Below, piece after piece: positions 23,921 through 32,954 of a DNA stretch of 64,000 nucleotides (position 1 is its first letter; every line of letters begins with the position of its first letter). The translations under genes and the position numbers were made by a program. The stretch comes from UBA6624 sp964507645 (GTDB taxonomy: Bacteria > UBP7 > UBA6624): assembly GCA_964507645.1 (NCBI GenBank), contig CAZDPU010000002.1, forward strand, positions 1-64,000, read 5' to 3'. A model generated the notes under the pieces. That model was not told the origin of the DNA. It searched no databases and saw only the letters and a list, made by a program, of their open reading frames with translations.

Positions 23921-24924
23921 TCATTTTCCGCCATGTATTCAGCAAGATCTACAACCCTTGTTGCATATCCTGTTTCATTGTCATACCAAGAAAGAACCTT
24001 GATTAATGAGCCCATAACATAAGTAGAAGCAGAATCTAAAATCGAGGACCTTGAATCCCCTTCAAAATCTTTTGAGACCAAGGGAGTTTCTTCATATCCC
24101 AAAAATCCATTAAGCTCATTTTTGCTTGCATGTTCAAACTTTGAATTAACCTCGCCTGTATCTTTTGGGAGATTTGCAACCTTTACAGTTAGATCGACAA
24201 GCGAAACTGTCGGTGTTGGAACCCTGATAGACATTCCGTTCAATTTGCCTTTAAGTTCTGGCAAAACAACACCTATAGCCTTGGCTGCCCCTGTTGTTGT
24301 TGGGACAATATTTAAAGCAGCAGATCTTGCTCTTCTTAAATCCTTATTAGGGCCATCAATCAAATTTTGTCCGGCTGTATAGGCATGTATTGTTGTCATT
24401 AAACCCTCTTTGATTCCGTAATTATCATTTAGAACCTTCGCAATCGGAGCAAGACAGTTTGTTGTACAGGAAGCATTGCTGACAATGAAATCTTTCGCTG
24501 GGTCAAACTCTTGATGATTAACCCCCATAACAAATGTTCCGTCTATTTCACCTGCTCCAGGAGCAGAAATGATAACCCTTCTAGCACCTGCTTTTATATG
24601 TGAAGAAGCAGCTTCTTTTGTTCTAAAGATACCTGTTGACTCAACAACATAATCAACACCCATTTCCCCCCATGGTAAATCAGCAGGATTGCGAGAACTG
24701 AATACAGGAATCTCAGAATCGCCAACACATAATTTTGAATCACCTGAAGAAACCTTGAAAGGAAATTTTCCATAGACTGAGTCATATTTAAGTAAATGAG
24801 CTAAAGTGCCTACGGGCATTAAATCATTAATACCGACAACTTCAACACCTTCTCTGCTAAATGCAGAACGAAAAACAAGTCTCCCTATTCTTCCAAATCC
24901 ATTAATTGCAATTTTTATTTTCAT
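23917..24924 (-). CDS. gap: Glyceraldehyde-3-phosphate dehydrogenase
   Basis: A 335-residue NAD-dependent enzyme of glycolysis. INGFGRIGRLVFR binds the dinucleotide, and the catalytic cysteine is in VSNASCTTNCLAPI. W-Y-D-N-E-T-G-Y-A near the end is also typical. The start is ATG 24924, which overlaps the yvcK stop as ATGA and has GGAGG at the right spacing; five upstream codons in the same frame are not needed. It heads the gap-pgk-tpiA trio. Confidence 0.97.
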   Translation of the reverse strand: MKIKIAINGFGRIGRLVFRSAFSREGVEVVGINDLMPVGTLAHLLKYDSVYGKFPFKVSSGDSKLCVGDSEIPVFSSRNPADLPWGEMGVDYVVESTGIFRTKEAASSHIKAGARRVIISAPGAGEIDGTFVMGVNHQEFDPAKDFIVSNASCTTNCLAPIAKVLNDNYGIKEGLMTTIHAYTAGQNLIDGPNKDLRRARSAALNIVPTTTGAAKAIGVVLPELKGKLNGMSIRVPTPTVSLVDLTVKVANLPKDTGEVNSKFEHASKNELNGFLGYEETPLVSKDFEGDSRSSILDSASTYVMGSLIKVLSWYDNETGYATRVVDLAEYMAENE

Positions 24925-26195
24925 TTCTTTTTCCTCCATTTTTTAGCAATTTCATATACACATTGACCCAATTTTTCAGAATCATGGTGAGCAAACTTTT
25001 TTTCACTTGTAAAACTTTTTACAACAGGTTTAACCCCTGATGCTAATAAATTTATTAAATCATACTCCAAAGGAGCGACCCCTCTTTCCGCATATCTCTT
25101 TTTTTGTTTTTCTGAAACTTCTTTATTTAGTATTATGTAATCAAGATTTCCAATTTTTGAAACTATTTCAAACATGTGATCTTCAACAGACATGTTGTTT
25201 GTTTCTCCTTTTTGGGTCATCATATTTGAAATATAAATCTTACAAGCCTTTGAATCCTTTATTTCTTTTGATAAATCCTCGATCAGAAGATTAGCAAGAA
25301 CGGAAGTAAATAAACTCCCTGGGCCAAAAATTATTAAATCAGACTTCCTGATCGCTTCTATTGCTTCTTTTGTAGCTTTTACATTTTTTTCTTTAAGCCA
25401 GAGCTTAACAATGCGTCCCTCTTTTTCAGGAATATTTGCCTCTCCTTCAACTATGGCCCCATTCTCTTTTTCTCCAATTAAAGTTAAAGGCATATTTGCT
25501 GCAGGTATAACAGAACCCATAAGATTAAAAATTTTTCCTATATCACCTATTCCCTTTGCTAGATTTTTCTCTTGTTCAGAAAGTGCAAAAAGGATTAGGT
25601 TTCCTAGAGAGTGTCCTTTGATTTTTCCTTTTTCAAACCTATATTGAAAAAACCTTTCCATAAAAGACTCGTCTTCTGCTAATGCAACCAAACAATTCCT
25701 TATATCTCCTTGAGGTATTGCTCCAAATTCATCTCTAAGCATCCCGCTTGAGCCCCCTGAATCTGCAACTGTAACAATGGCATTGATATTTGTTGTCCAA
25801 GCTTTTAACCCTCTAAGTAAGGTCGAAAGACCATGCCCTCCACCAATAACAGTTACAGACATCCTGTGGGAAAGAACCTGGTCTACAAAAACTTTGCCTG
25901 CCAGCTGTCCCTTTTTCAAATCCTTACTTACTGACCTGATTAATATTTGGTTTATTCTGTAAACACCCAAAACAAAAATAAAAAAACCACCAATTAAGAA
26001 AAAATTAGTAAAGAAAACCTCTTCAGACAAAAAAACCGACAAGGAAAGAGAAAGTTCTTTATCTATATTTGAGACCAAAAATCCATGAACTCCAATACTA
26101 AATACGATAAGCCCAAATAACGCTAACCATGTCCATCTCTTGATATTCATTCCCGGAAAAAACCAAGCCAAATACTTCCTCAAAAAATCTTTCAA
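24921..26195 (-). CDS. yvcK: YvcK/CofD-like gluconeogenesis and cell-shape factor with membrane anchor
   Basis: A 424-residue protein of the YvcK family, which in other bacteria binds UDP-GlcNAc and adjusts carbon flux to cell-wall synthesis. The core starts at residue 113 with VTVIGGGHGLSTLLRGL, then A-D-S-G-G-S-S-G-M-L-R and G-D-I-R-N-C-L-V-A-L. Two hydrophobic segments (about 20-42 and 60-80) precede it, so the protein is probably membrane-bound. The start is a TTG overlapping the murA stop (TTGA). Placement between murA and gap fits a role linking glycolysis and wall synthesis. Confidence 0.9.
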   Translation of the reverse strand: MKDFLRKYLAWFFPGMNIKRWTWLALFGLIVFSIGVHGFLVSNIDKELSLSLSVFLSEEVFFTNFFLIGGFFIFVLGVYRINQILIRSVSKDLKKGQLAGKVFVDQVLSHRMSVTVIGGGHGLSTLLRGLKAWTTNINAIVTVADSGGSSGMLRDEFGAIPQGDIRNCLVALAEDESFMERFFQYRFEKGKIKGHSLGNLILFALSEQEKNLAKGIGDIGKIFNLMGSVIPAANMPLTLIGEKENGAIVEGEANIPEKEGRIVKLWLKEKNVKATKEAIEAIRKSDLIIFGPGSLFTSVLANLLIEDLSKEIKDSKACKIYISNMMTQKGETNNMSVEDHMFEIVSKIGNLDYIILNKEVSEKQKKRYAERGVAPLEYDLINLLASGVKPVVKSFTSEKKFAHHDSEKLGQCVYEIAKKWRKKK

Positions 26196-27412
26196 TTTAT
26201 ACTCACTCCATTCTTCTTCAGTTGATCAATAAAATCAAAATAACCTCTTTCCAAATAACCCTTATCAATCAAAACAGACTTGTCTTTAGTTGACAAAGCA
26301 GCAACAATCAAAGCTGCTGCACATCTCAAGTCACTTGATTTTAATTCGGCTCCATGAAGTTTCCTAACACCTTCAATAATACATTCTTGATTTTTTATTT
26401 TGATTTTTGCACCCATTTTTTCCAACTGTTTCAAATGTAAAAATCTTTTTTCAAAAATTGTTTCCACAATCCTGCTGGACCCTTCTGCCTTACATAAAAC
26501 AGAAGTTATCAATGGTTGTAGGTCTGTTGGGAATGCTGGATAGGGAGCTGTTTGAAAGCTAACAGGTTTTATTTTTTTAGGAGACTCTATTAAAGCATAT
26601 CCTTTTCTTTTTTTGACCTTTGCCCCCATGAGGGAGAGTAAGGAAGTAAAAGACTCCAAATCTTCAAAGGGGTAGTTGTATATCTTTCCAGACCCTTTGG
26701 TTGACAAAAAACAACATGCCAAAGTGCCAGCAACTATCCTGTCTGAAGGAATTCTTAATCTTCCTCCAGAGATTTTAGATGGTCTTAAAGTTACTGAAGA
26801 GCTTCCAACACCTTTGAACTTCACACCGTACTTTCTCAAAGCTTTACATAAAGCAATCACCTCAGGCTCTCTTGCTGTATTGTTTATGGTGATTTCTTTA
26901 TTCAAAAACAAAGATGCCATAATTACATTTTCTGTTGCCCCAACGCTAACACCAACTAAATTTATTGAACTTTTGTTTTTTAAAATATTTTTTTTGTTAG
27001 AAAAAACCTCAATTAATCCATTTTCCTTATAAGAACATTTGTAACCGAGAGATTCAAAACCGGACAAATGGAAATCTATAGGCCTTTTCCCAATTTTGCA
27101 ACCACCTGGTAAAAATACTTTTGCTTTTCCAAACCTGGCCAAGAGTGCTCCTAAGAACAAAACACTTGCTCTCATTTTTTTACTTAAATTCAGATCAATG
27201 GAATTGCTTTTTATCCCTCTTGTATCAACATCTATGCCCCCATCCCTCCAATCACATGTAGCTCCTAATTTTTCTAAAATTTCTACAGCTACATCTACGT
27301 CAGATATTTTGACAACTGGATAAAGCCTACACCTATCATTTGCAATAATTGTTGATGCAAGGATTGGCAAAACGGCATTCTTTGAAGGTTGCACGTAAAA
27401 ACTCCCTCTCAA
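26192..27412 (-). CDS. murA: UDP-N-acetylglucosamine 1-carboxyvinyltransferase
   Basis: A 406-residue MurA, the enzyme adding enolpyruvate to UDP-GlcNAc as first committed step of peptidoglycan synthesis. The catalytic-cysteine loop FLPGGCKIGKRPID is present, as are the S-K-N-A and A-P-Y-P-A-F-P-T-D-L-Q-P segments. The start is a problem. The only usable codon is a TTG at 27412, preceded by AAAGGTGG, but the in-frame sequence upstream (T-E-I-K-G-G-K-P) still looks like the usual first strand of MurA and has no start codon before a stop at 27452-27454. Confidence 0.92.
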   Translation of the reverse strand: MRGSFYVQPSKNAVLPILASTIIANDRCRLYPVVKISDVDVAVEILEKLGATCDWRDGGIDVDTRGIKSNSIDLNLSKKMRASVLFLGALLARFGKAKVFLPGGCKIGKRPIDFHLSGFESLGYKCSYKENGLIEVFSNKKNILKNKSSINLVGVSVGATENVIMASLFLNKEITINNTAREPEVIALCKALRKYGVKFKGVGSSSVTLRPSKISGGRLRIPSDRIVAGTLACCFLSTKGSGKIYNYPFEDLESFTSLLSLMGAKVKKRKGYALIESPKKIKPVSFQTAPYPAFPTDLQPLITSVLCKAEGSSRIVETIFEKRFLHLKQLEKMGAKIKIKNQECIIEGVRKLHGAELKSSDLRCAAALIVAALSTKDKSVLIDKGYLERGYFDFIDQLKKNGVSIN

Positions 27413-27437
27413 GGGTTTTCCACCTTTGATTTCTGTC

Positions 27438-27842
27438 TTACTTAACGACGTTTAAAAAATCCCCCTGAACAACATTGAGTCTCGCTTTTGCCCTCTTTAA
27501 GGAATCCTCGGCTCTTTTTTTGTTAATGTTTTTTTCCAACATCCTCGCTTTTGCCCTCTTTAAGGAATCCTCGGCTCTTTTTTTGTTAATTTCATTCTTT
27601 AGTTCAGAAGCGTCTGTTAACAAAAGAACCCTGTTGTCCTTGATTTCAGCAAATCCATTGGAAACAAATCGAACTTCTTCTTTGTTATTGTTTTTTATCC
27701 ACAAAGTACCTGGAACAACTAGCCCGGTCATTGATTGATGATTATCCTTTACACCAATATAACCTCTTTCAAAAGGCATAATGAGAGAGTCAGTTTCAGA
27801 ATCTAAAAGTTTCCCTCTTGGTGAAAGAATTGTCAATTTCAA
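27438..27842 (-). CDS. atpC: ATP synthase epsilon subunit with duplicated C-terminal helix
   Basis: A 134-residue F1 epsilon subunit. The N-terminal beta-sandwich (about 1-85) is standard (L-T-I-L-S-P-R-G-K-L, V-S-N-G-F-A-E-I). The C-terminal regulatory helix region contains a tandem repeat of 21 residues (N-K-K-R-A-E-D-S-L-K-R-A-K-A-R twice) encoded by a near-identical 63-bp duplication. Without it the protein would be about 113 residues, so the duplication may have restored or altered the helical hairpin that inhibits ATP hydrolysis. The start is a TTG overlapping the atpD stop (TTGA). Confidence 0.92.
   Translation of the reverse strand: MKLTILSPRGKLLDSETDSLIMPFERGYIGVKDNHQSMTGLVVPGTLWIKNNNKEEVRFVSNGFAEIKDNRVLLLTDASELKNEINKKRAEDSLKRAKARMLEKNINKKRAEDSLKRAKARLNVVQGDFLNVVK
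27481..27590 (-). repeat. Tandem 63-bp duplication inside atpC
   Basis: Two copies of an identical 47-base stretch lie at 27481-27527 and 27544-27590. The offset is 63 bases, so the reading frame is kept and 21 residues are duplicated. Identity over 47 bases, including wobble positions, points to a recent event. Confidence 0.95.
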
Positions 27843-29257
27843 AGACTTTCCGCCTTTTTGATAGCGCTATCGAAATCACCAACCATATAAAAAGCATCTT
27901 CTGGCAAATCATCACCTTCTCCATTCACTATCTTTTCAAAGGACTCAACAGATTTTTCCTTTTCAACATATATCCCAGGATTTCCAGTAAACACCTCAGC
28001 TGTAAAAAATGGCTGACTTAAGAATCTTTGAACTTTTCTTGCTCTATTTACTGCAAGTTTATCTTCTTCAGAAAGCTCTTCCATTCCCAAAATAGCAATA
28101 ATGTCTTGTAGTTCTTTGTATTTTTGCAACAATGAGAGAACATCTCTTGCAACACCGTAATGATGTTCTCCTACAAACCTTGGATCTAACATTCTGCTGC
28201 TTGAAATAAGTGGATTAACAGCTGGGTATATGCCCAATTCAGCTAAAGCTCTATCTAATGAGGTTGTTGCATCCAAATGTGCGAAAGTTGTTGCTGGAGC
28301 AGGGTCCGTATAGTCGTCAGCAGGAACGTACACTGCTTGAACTGAAGTAATAGAACCGTTTTTTGTTGAAGTGATTCTTTCCTGAAGAGCTCCCATATCT
28401 GTTGCAAGTGTTGGCTGGTAACCAACAGCAGAAGGCATTCTTCCCAAAAGACTTGATACTTCTGATCCTGCTTGCAAAAATCTAAATATATTATCTACGA
28501 AAAATAATATATCTTGACCTCCATCCAAGTCTCTAAAACCCTCAGCCAAAGTAACCCCGGTTAACCCTGCTCTAAACCTAACCCCTGGAGGTTCATTCAT
28601 TTGTCCAAAGATCAAAGCAACCTTGTCTCTAACTCCAGCCTCTCCTAATTCATGCCAAAGATCATTTCCCTCTCTTGACCTTTCTCCAACACCAGCAAAA
28701 ACAGAATAACCTCCATGTTTTTTACCTACATTATTGATCAATTCAGTTAACAAAACTGTTTTACCAACACCAGCCCCACCAAAAAGACCTATTTTTCCTC
28801 CTTTTGCATAAGGAACCAGAAGATCAATAACCTTGATTCCTGTTTCGAAAATCTCACTAACTGTAGATTGGTTTTCATATTCTGGAGCTGATTGGTGAAT
28901 TGCTCTCGTAACCTCTTTGTTTGAATCAAGTTTTTTTCCTCCATCCATAGGATTACCTAAGACATCCATCATCCTTCCCAAGGTCTGCTTGCCGACAGGA
29001 ACTCTTATAGGCGCTCCAGTAAGCTCAGCATCCATTCCTCTCCAAACACCGTCAGTAGAACCCATAGCAACACATCTAACCTTGTCATCTCCAAGATGTT
29101 GCATTACCTCTAAAATCAATTCCCCATTCGATCCAACTAGCTCATCTCCTTTTAAGACAACTGCCTCTAAAAGTTCTGGCAAATTTCCTGACTCAACAGC
29201 TACATCAATAACAACACCTTGTACTTGTACAACTTTAGCTTTTGTATTTTTACTCAT
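27839..29257 (-). CDS. atpD: ATP synthase beta subunit
   Basis: A 472-residue catalytic F1 subunit. The P-loop is GLFGGAGVGKTVL, the catalytic Glu lies in AGVGERSREGNDL, and the signature P-L-I-S-S-S-R follows in the C-terminal half. A-L-A-E-L-G-I-Y-P-A-V-N-P is the family pattern (A-S/T-D-x-L-A-x-x-G-I-Y-P-A). GGAGAGG precedes the ATG. Confidence 0.98.
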   Translation of the reverse strand: MSKNTKAKVVQVQGVVIDVAVESGNLPELLEAVVLKGDELVGSNGELILEVMQHLGDDKVRCVAMGSTDGVWRGMDAELTGAPIRVPVGKQTLGRMMDVLGNPMDGGKKLDSNKEVTRAIHQSAPEYENQSTVSEIFETGIKVIDLLVPYAKGGKIGLFGGAGVGKTVLLTELINNVGKKHGGYSVFAGVGERSREGNDLWHELGEAGVRDKVALIFGQMNEPPGVRFRAGLTGVTLAEGFRDLDGGQDILFFVDNIFRFLQAGSEVSSLLGRMPSAVGYQPTLATDMGALQERITSTKNGSITSVQAVYVPADDYTDPAPATTFAHLDATTSLDRALAELGIYPAVNPLISSSRMLDPRFVGEHHYGVARDVLSLLQKYKELQDIIAILGMEELSEEDKLAVNRARKVQRFLSQPFFTAEVFTGNPGIYVEKEKSVESFEKIVNGEGDDLPEDAFYMVGDFDSAIKKAESL

Positions 29258-29267
29258 AAACCTCTCC

Positions 29268-30134
29268 TTAATTTATAGCTTCGGCTCCTCCAATAATGTC
29301 CAATAACTCACTTGTAATTGCCTCTTGCCTCAACTTATTAAATAATTTTTGTTTTTGTTTTTCTATGTCTTTTGCATTGTCAGTTGCCTGAGTCATAGCA
29401 ATCATCCTTGCAGCTTGCTCACAAGTCAAAGATTCTTGTAGTGCTCTAAATACTATTCCCCTGACAGCAACTGGAACCAACATTTTTGCAATAATCTCCG
29501 GCGATGGTTCAAAAATCCAAGATCCTATATCTTCCTTTTCGTCACTTTCTTCAATCTTGAAAGGAAGAAGTGTTGAACTGCTGGCTATGTACTTGGATTG
29601 ATTAACATATTTTGTATAAAGTATCTCAACCTCTCTCCAATCTCCTGAAATATAGCCATCAGTAAGTTTTCCTAAAATTTCTTTCATATCTTCGTCTGGC
29701 AGATCTGAAGATAAATTTTCAGTGTAATCTTCCAACAAAGAAACCCCTCTAAAAAGGGCCAAAGATCTTCCTTTTTTACCAATTGAATAAACTGCGTAGT
29801 CATCCCTCTCAAGCTTCAAAGCATTCACCCTTTCTCCTAAAAGCTTCAGAACGTTTGAGTTGTAAGCACCGCAAAAACCTTTATCTCCCGTAATCAAAAC
29901 AAACAAATGCTTTCCACCCTTGGGATCTTTGGAAAGAGGGTGATCTATCTCCCCAACTATATTCATTATCCTTTTAAAAAGCCCTTCAAAAGCATCATGA
30001 TATTGAGATCCCTCTTTTGTTTTCTGTTCTAACTTTCCCAACTTCACAGAAGCAACCATCTTCATAGCATTGGTTAACTTAGCAGTATTTTTGACAGAAC
30101 GAATCTGTCCTTGAATTTCACGTAATCCAGCCAT
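29268..30134 (-). CDS. atpG: ATP synthase gamma subunit
   Basis: A 288-residue rotor-shaft subunit. The N-terminal coiled coil R-E-I-Q-G-Q-I-R-S-V-K-N-T-A-K-L-T-N-A-M-K-M-V and the C-terminal M-T-Q-A-T-D-N-A-K-D are diagnostic. G-D-K-G-F-C-G-A-Y-N-S-N is the central signature. It shares one base with the atpA stop region, so translation is coupled. Confidence 0.97.
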   Translation of the reverse strand: MAGLREIQGQIRSVKNTAKLTNAMKMVASVKLGKLEQKTKEGSQYHDAFEGLFKRIMNIVGEIDHPLSKDPKGGKHLFVLITGDKGFCGAYNSNVLKLLGERVNALKLERDDYAVYSIGKKGRSLALFRGVSLLEDYTENLSSDLPDEDMKEILGKLTDGYISGDWREVEILYTKYVNQSKYIASSSTLLPFKIEESDEKEDIGSWIFEPSPEIIAKMLVPVAVRGIVFRALQESLTCEQAARMIAMTQATDNAKDIEKQKQKLFNKLRQEAITSELLDIIGGAEAIN

Positions 30135-31654
30135 TACTCTCCTTTCTTAAACACCTTACCAAACTTCTCACAAACAGATTTGAGCCTTTTGTCAATATCT
30201 TCAGTTAATTTAGCCTCTTTGTCTATCTGGCTTATTAAATCAGAATCTTCATGATTAACAAAACTCAATATTTCATTTTCATATTTTGAAACATCCCTTA
30301 CCTCTATCTCGTCCAAATAACCTTTTGTTCCAGCATAGAGAACCAAAGACATTTCTCCAACAGACATGGGGCTGTATTGTGGTTGTTTAAGAATTTCAAC
30401 CATTCTTTGACCTCTGTTTAACCTTGCCTGAGTTCTTTCATCCAGATCACTTCCAAACTTTGCAAAAGCTTCAATTTCTCTGTATTGGGCCAATTCAAGC
30501 CTTAAGCTTCCTCCTAGCTTTTTGATTATGTTTGTTTGAGCAGCACCACCTACACGACTAACAGAAAGTCCTACATTGATTGAAGGCCTGACGCCAGCAT
30601 TAAACAAATCAGGGTATAAAAATATTTGACCATCAGTAATTGAGATAACGTTTGTGGGGATATAAGCTGTTTCATTTCCCTCTAACGTTTCAATAACCGG
30701 CAAACATGTCATTGATCCTGCACCAAGTTTGTCACTTAGTTTAGCTGCTCTTTCAAGCAATCTACTATGAAGGTAAAAAACATCTCCAGGATAAGCTTCT
30801 CTTCCTGGAGGCCTTCTGAGAAGCAATGAAATTTCCCTATAAGCATTTGCTTGTTTTGACAAATCATCAATAAGCAATAAAGAATGTTTGCCATCAAACA
30901 TGAAATGCTCTCCCATTGCTGCAGCAGCATATGGTGCTAAAAATTGTAGTGCTGCTGGAGAACTCGCTGGGGAACTTACAACTGTTGTGTATTCCATGGC
31001 ACCAGCCTTTTCCAAAGCTTCAACAACTTCTTTAACAGCAGAAGCCTTTTGTCCTACAGCAACATAAACACAATAAACATCAGTATTTTTTTGGTTGATA
31101 ATTGCATCAATAAGAATTGCTGTCTTTCCAATCTGCCTATCCCCAATAACAAGCTCTCTTTGCCCTCTTCCAATTGGTACCATTGAATCTATAGCTTTTA
31201 AACCTGTTTGAAGTGGCTCATGAACAGCCTTTCTCTCCAAAACTCTTGGTGCGATTATCTCCATTGGCCTATTAGAGGCTCCAATAATTTCGCCTTTTCC
31301 GTCTATTGGCCTTCCTAGCCCATCAACAACTCTACCCAAAAGAGATTCTCCTGTGGGGATATCTAGCTGCCTTTGAGATCTTTTAACTGTGTTTCCTTCT
31401 TTGATCCCTTTGTAGTCATCAAGAATAATTACACCAACAGAACCTTCATTCAAACTTAAAGCCAAGCCTCTTTCTCCTCCTGGCTCAAATTCAACCATTT
31501 CTCCAGCCTGGACACTATCCAAACCATAAACTTCGGCAATACCATCTCTAACCTGTATAACAGTACCAACACTTTCAAGTTTTAATTGGTCCTTATGGTT
31601 ATCCAAAGATTTTTTTAATGCAGATGCAATCTCATCAGTTCTTAATTTACTCAT
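30134..31654 (-). CDS. atpA: ATP synthase alpha subunit
   Basis: A 506-residue non-catalytic F1 subunit. The nucleotide-binding loop is G-D-R-Q-I-G-K-T-A-I and the arginine-finger region V-G-L-S-V-S-R-V-G-G-A-A-Q is present. The N-terminal helix (residues 1-25) that docks subunit delta is present. A strong AGGAGG lies before the ATG. Confidence 0.98.
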   Translation of the reverse strand: MSKLRTDEIASALKKSLDNHKDQLKLESVGTVIQVRDGIAEVYGLDSVQAGEMVEFEPGGERGLALSLNEGSVGVIILDDYKGIKEGNTVKRSQRQLDIPTGESLLGRVVDGLGRPIDGKGEIIGASNRPMEIIAPRVLERKAVHEPLQTGLKAIDSMVPIGRGQRELVIGDRQIGKTAILIDAIINQKNTDVYCVYVAVGQKASAVKEVVEALEKAGAMEYTTVVSSPASSPAALQFLAPYAAAAMGEHFMFDGKHSLLLIDDLSKQANAYREISLLLRRPPGREAYPGDVFYLHSRLLERAAKLSDKLGAGSMTCLPVIETLEGNETAYIPTNVISITDGQIFLYPDLFNAGVRPSINVGLSVSRVGGAAQTNIIKKLGGSLRLELAQYREIEAFAKFGSDLDERTQARLNRGQRMVEILKQPQYSPMSVGEMSLVLYAGTKGYLDEIEVRDVSKYENEILSFVNHEDSDLISQIDKEAKLTEDIDKRLKSVCEKFGKVFKKGE

Positions 31655-31662
31655 TTTTCCTC

Positions 31663-32214
31663 CTAATTACCTGCAAGCGATTTTTTAATTTTCCTTAACG
31701 AGCCTTGGACGCTTGCATCAACCATGTATCTTCCCATGCGCAATTTGAAACCACCAATCAAACCCTTAACAATTTTTTGTTCCAAAACGACCTTACATTC
31801 AAGTTTTTTGCCAAGATCTTTTTCAAAACCAGTTAAAAGTTTTTTTGGAATTTCATTTGTCAGTTCCAAAATACCTCTTTTTATACCTTCATGCTCATCA
31901 ACTAACTCTTCATAATTTTGAGCTATTTGATCAAAGTATTCAATTTTTCCATTTTTAACAATTATGTTTAAAAATAAAGAAAAATCTTTATCAGCTTTCA
32001 AATCTTTACAAATTGAATTCAAAAGACTGTTTTTTTCATCTAAAGAAACTGAAGGGTGTTTTAAGACTTTAATCAACCCTGGTTCATCTTTTAAAAAACC
32101 AGAAAATGAATTGAACCAATTTTTTGATTCAACTAATCCAGTTTCGGAATCAGACCAGATTCTCCAAGCTCCTTTAGCGTAAGCAGCACCGATTGACAGA
32201 CCTTCAAGCCTCAA
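31663..32214 (-). CDS. atpH: ATP synthase delta subunit
   Basis: A 183-residue peripheral-stalk subunit. The N-terminal A-A-Y-A-K-G-A-W-R-I-W helix and the C-terminal segment K-I-V-K-G-L-I-G-G-F-K-L-R-M-G-R-Y-M-V-D-A-S-V are typical. The best start is a TTG at 32214, 11 bases inside atpF; no ATG or GTG lies at a suitable point. Confidence 0.92.
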   Translation of the reverse strand: MRLEGLSIGAAYAKGAWRIWSDSETGLVESKNWFNSFSGFLKDEPGLIKVLKHPSVSLDEKNSLLNSICKDLKADKDFSLFLNIIVKNGKIEYFDQIAQNYEELVDEHEGIKRGILELTNEIPKKLLTGFEKDLGKKLECKVVLEQKIVKGLIGGFKLRMGRYMVDASVQGSLRKIKKSLAGN

Positions 32215-32692
32215 GAGAGCTACTTACCTCCTCCATTAATTTCTCAATTAACTTTTCATCATTTTTATCCAACTTCTCTGTAAGAAACTTTTCACTAACA
32301 TTAACAATCAGGTCAGCGGCATCTTTTTTAATCTCCCTTCTGATCCTTTCTCTCATGTCTTCAATTTCCTTTTGCATTTTGACCTTCGTTGCCTCGGATG
32401 CCATCTCTGCTTTCTTTTGCATCTCAGCGACTATTGAATCACCTTTTTTTATTGCTTCAGAAATTTTTTCGTTTACTTCTGTTTCTAATTTAGAAATTCT
32501 CTCCTCATACTCTGATTTTAAAGATTCCATCTCATTGCGATTTTGTTCAGCTTGATCAATATCGCCTTGAATCTTTGATTTCCTCTCTTCGAGAATTTTA
32601 GAGATGGGCGAGGCTAAAAACTTAGCAAACGCCCACCACACTAAACCAAAAGCACCAGCTTCTACAGCTATCTGTTGCCAACTGACTTCCAT
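32204..32692 (-). CDS. atpF: ATP synthase subunit b
   Basis: A 162-residue stator subunit with one membrane helix near the N-terminus (about 8-26, A-G-A-F-G-L-V-W-W-A-F) and a long charged coiled coil. Only one b-type gene is present in the operon, so the stalk is a b2 homodimer rather than b/b'. It starts two bases after atpE and overlaps atpH. Confidence 0.94.
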   Translation of the reverse strand: MEVSWQQIAVEAGAFGLVWWAFAKFLASPISKILEERKSKIQGDIDQAEQNRNEMESLKSEYEERISKLETEVNEKISEAIKKGDSIVAEMQKKAEMASEATKVKMQKEIEDMRERIRREIKKDAADLIVNVSEKFLTEKLDKNDEKLIEKLMEEVSSSLEA

Positions 32693-32694
32693 TA

Positions 32695-32937
32695 TTAACT
32701 GATTTTACCCATCAATAATATAGCCAAAAGAAGACCGAAAATACCTAAAGCTTCAGGGAAAGCCAAAGCAATGATTAATTTTCCTCCAATTGAGTCAGAA
32801 ACCTCAGGCTGTCTAGCCATTCCATCCCAAGCAGCTGCGATAGCCCTTCCTTGTCCCAAAGCAGCACAAGCTGATGGTATAGCGAAAGCCAAAGCTACAG
32901 CTATCATATTAACGTCTACGTTATCACCAAAAAACAT
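32695..32937 (-). CDS. atpE: ATP synthase subunit c
   Basis: An 80-residue two-helix ring subunit. The polar loop is A-R-Q-P-E-V and the ion-binding carboxylate is the Glu in A-F-P-E-A-L-G-I-F-G, with an unusual proline directly before it. A Gln (L-G-Q-G-R) sits in helix 1 where sodium-binding rings have Gln, but the Ser/Thr/Tyr ligands after the Glu are absent (A, L, F here), so proton coupling is more likely. AGGAGG precedes the ATG. Confidence 0.95.
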   Translation of the reverse strand: MFFGDNVDVNMIAVALAFAIPSACAALGQGRAIAAAWDGMARQPEVSDSIGGKLIIALAFPEALGIFGLLLAILLMGKIS

Positions 32938-32954
32938 AATTAACCTCCTATAAA

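Noticed and set aside
32695..32937. Sodium-driven ATP synthase
   Set aside because: A Gln is present in helix 1 of subunit c, but the Ser, Thr and Tyr ligands that follow the glutamate in sodium rings are absent.
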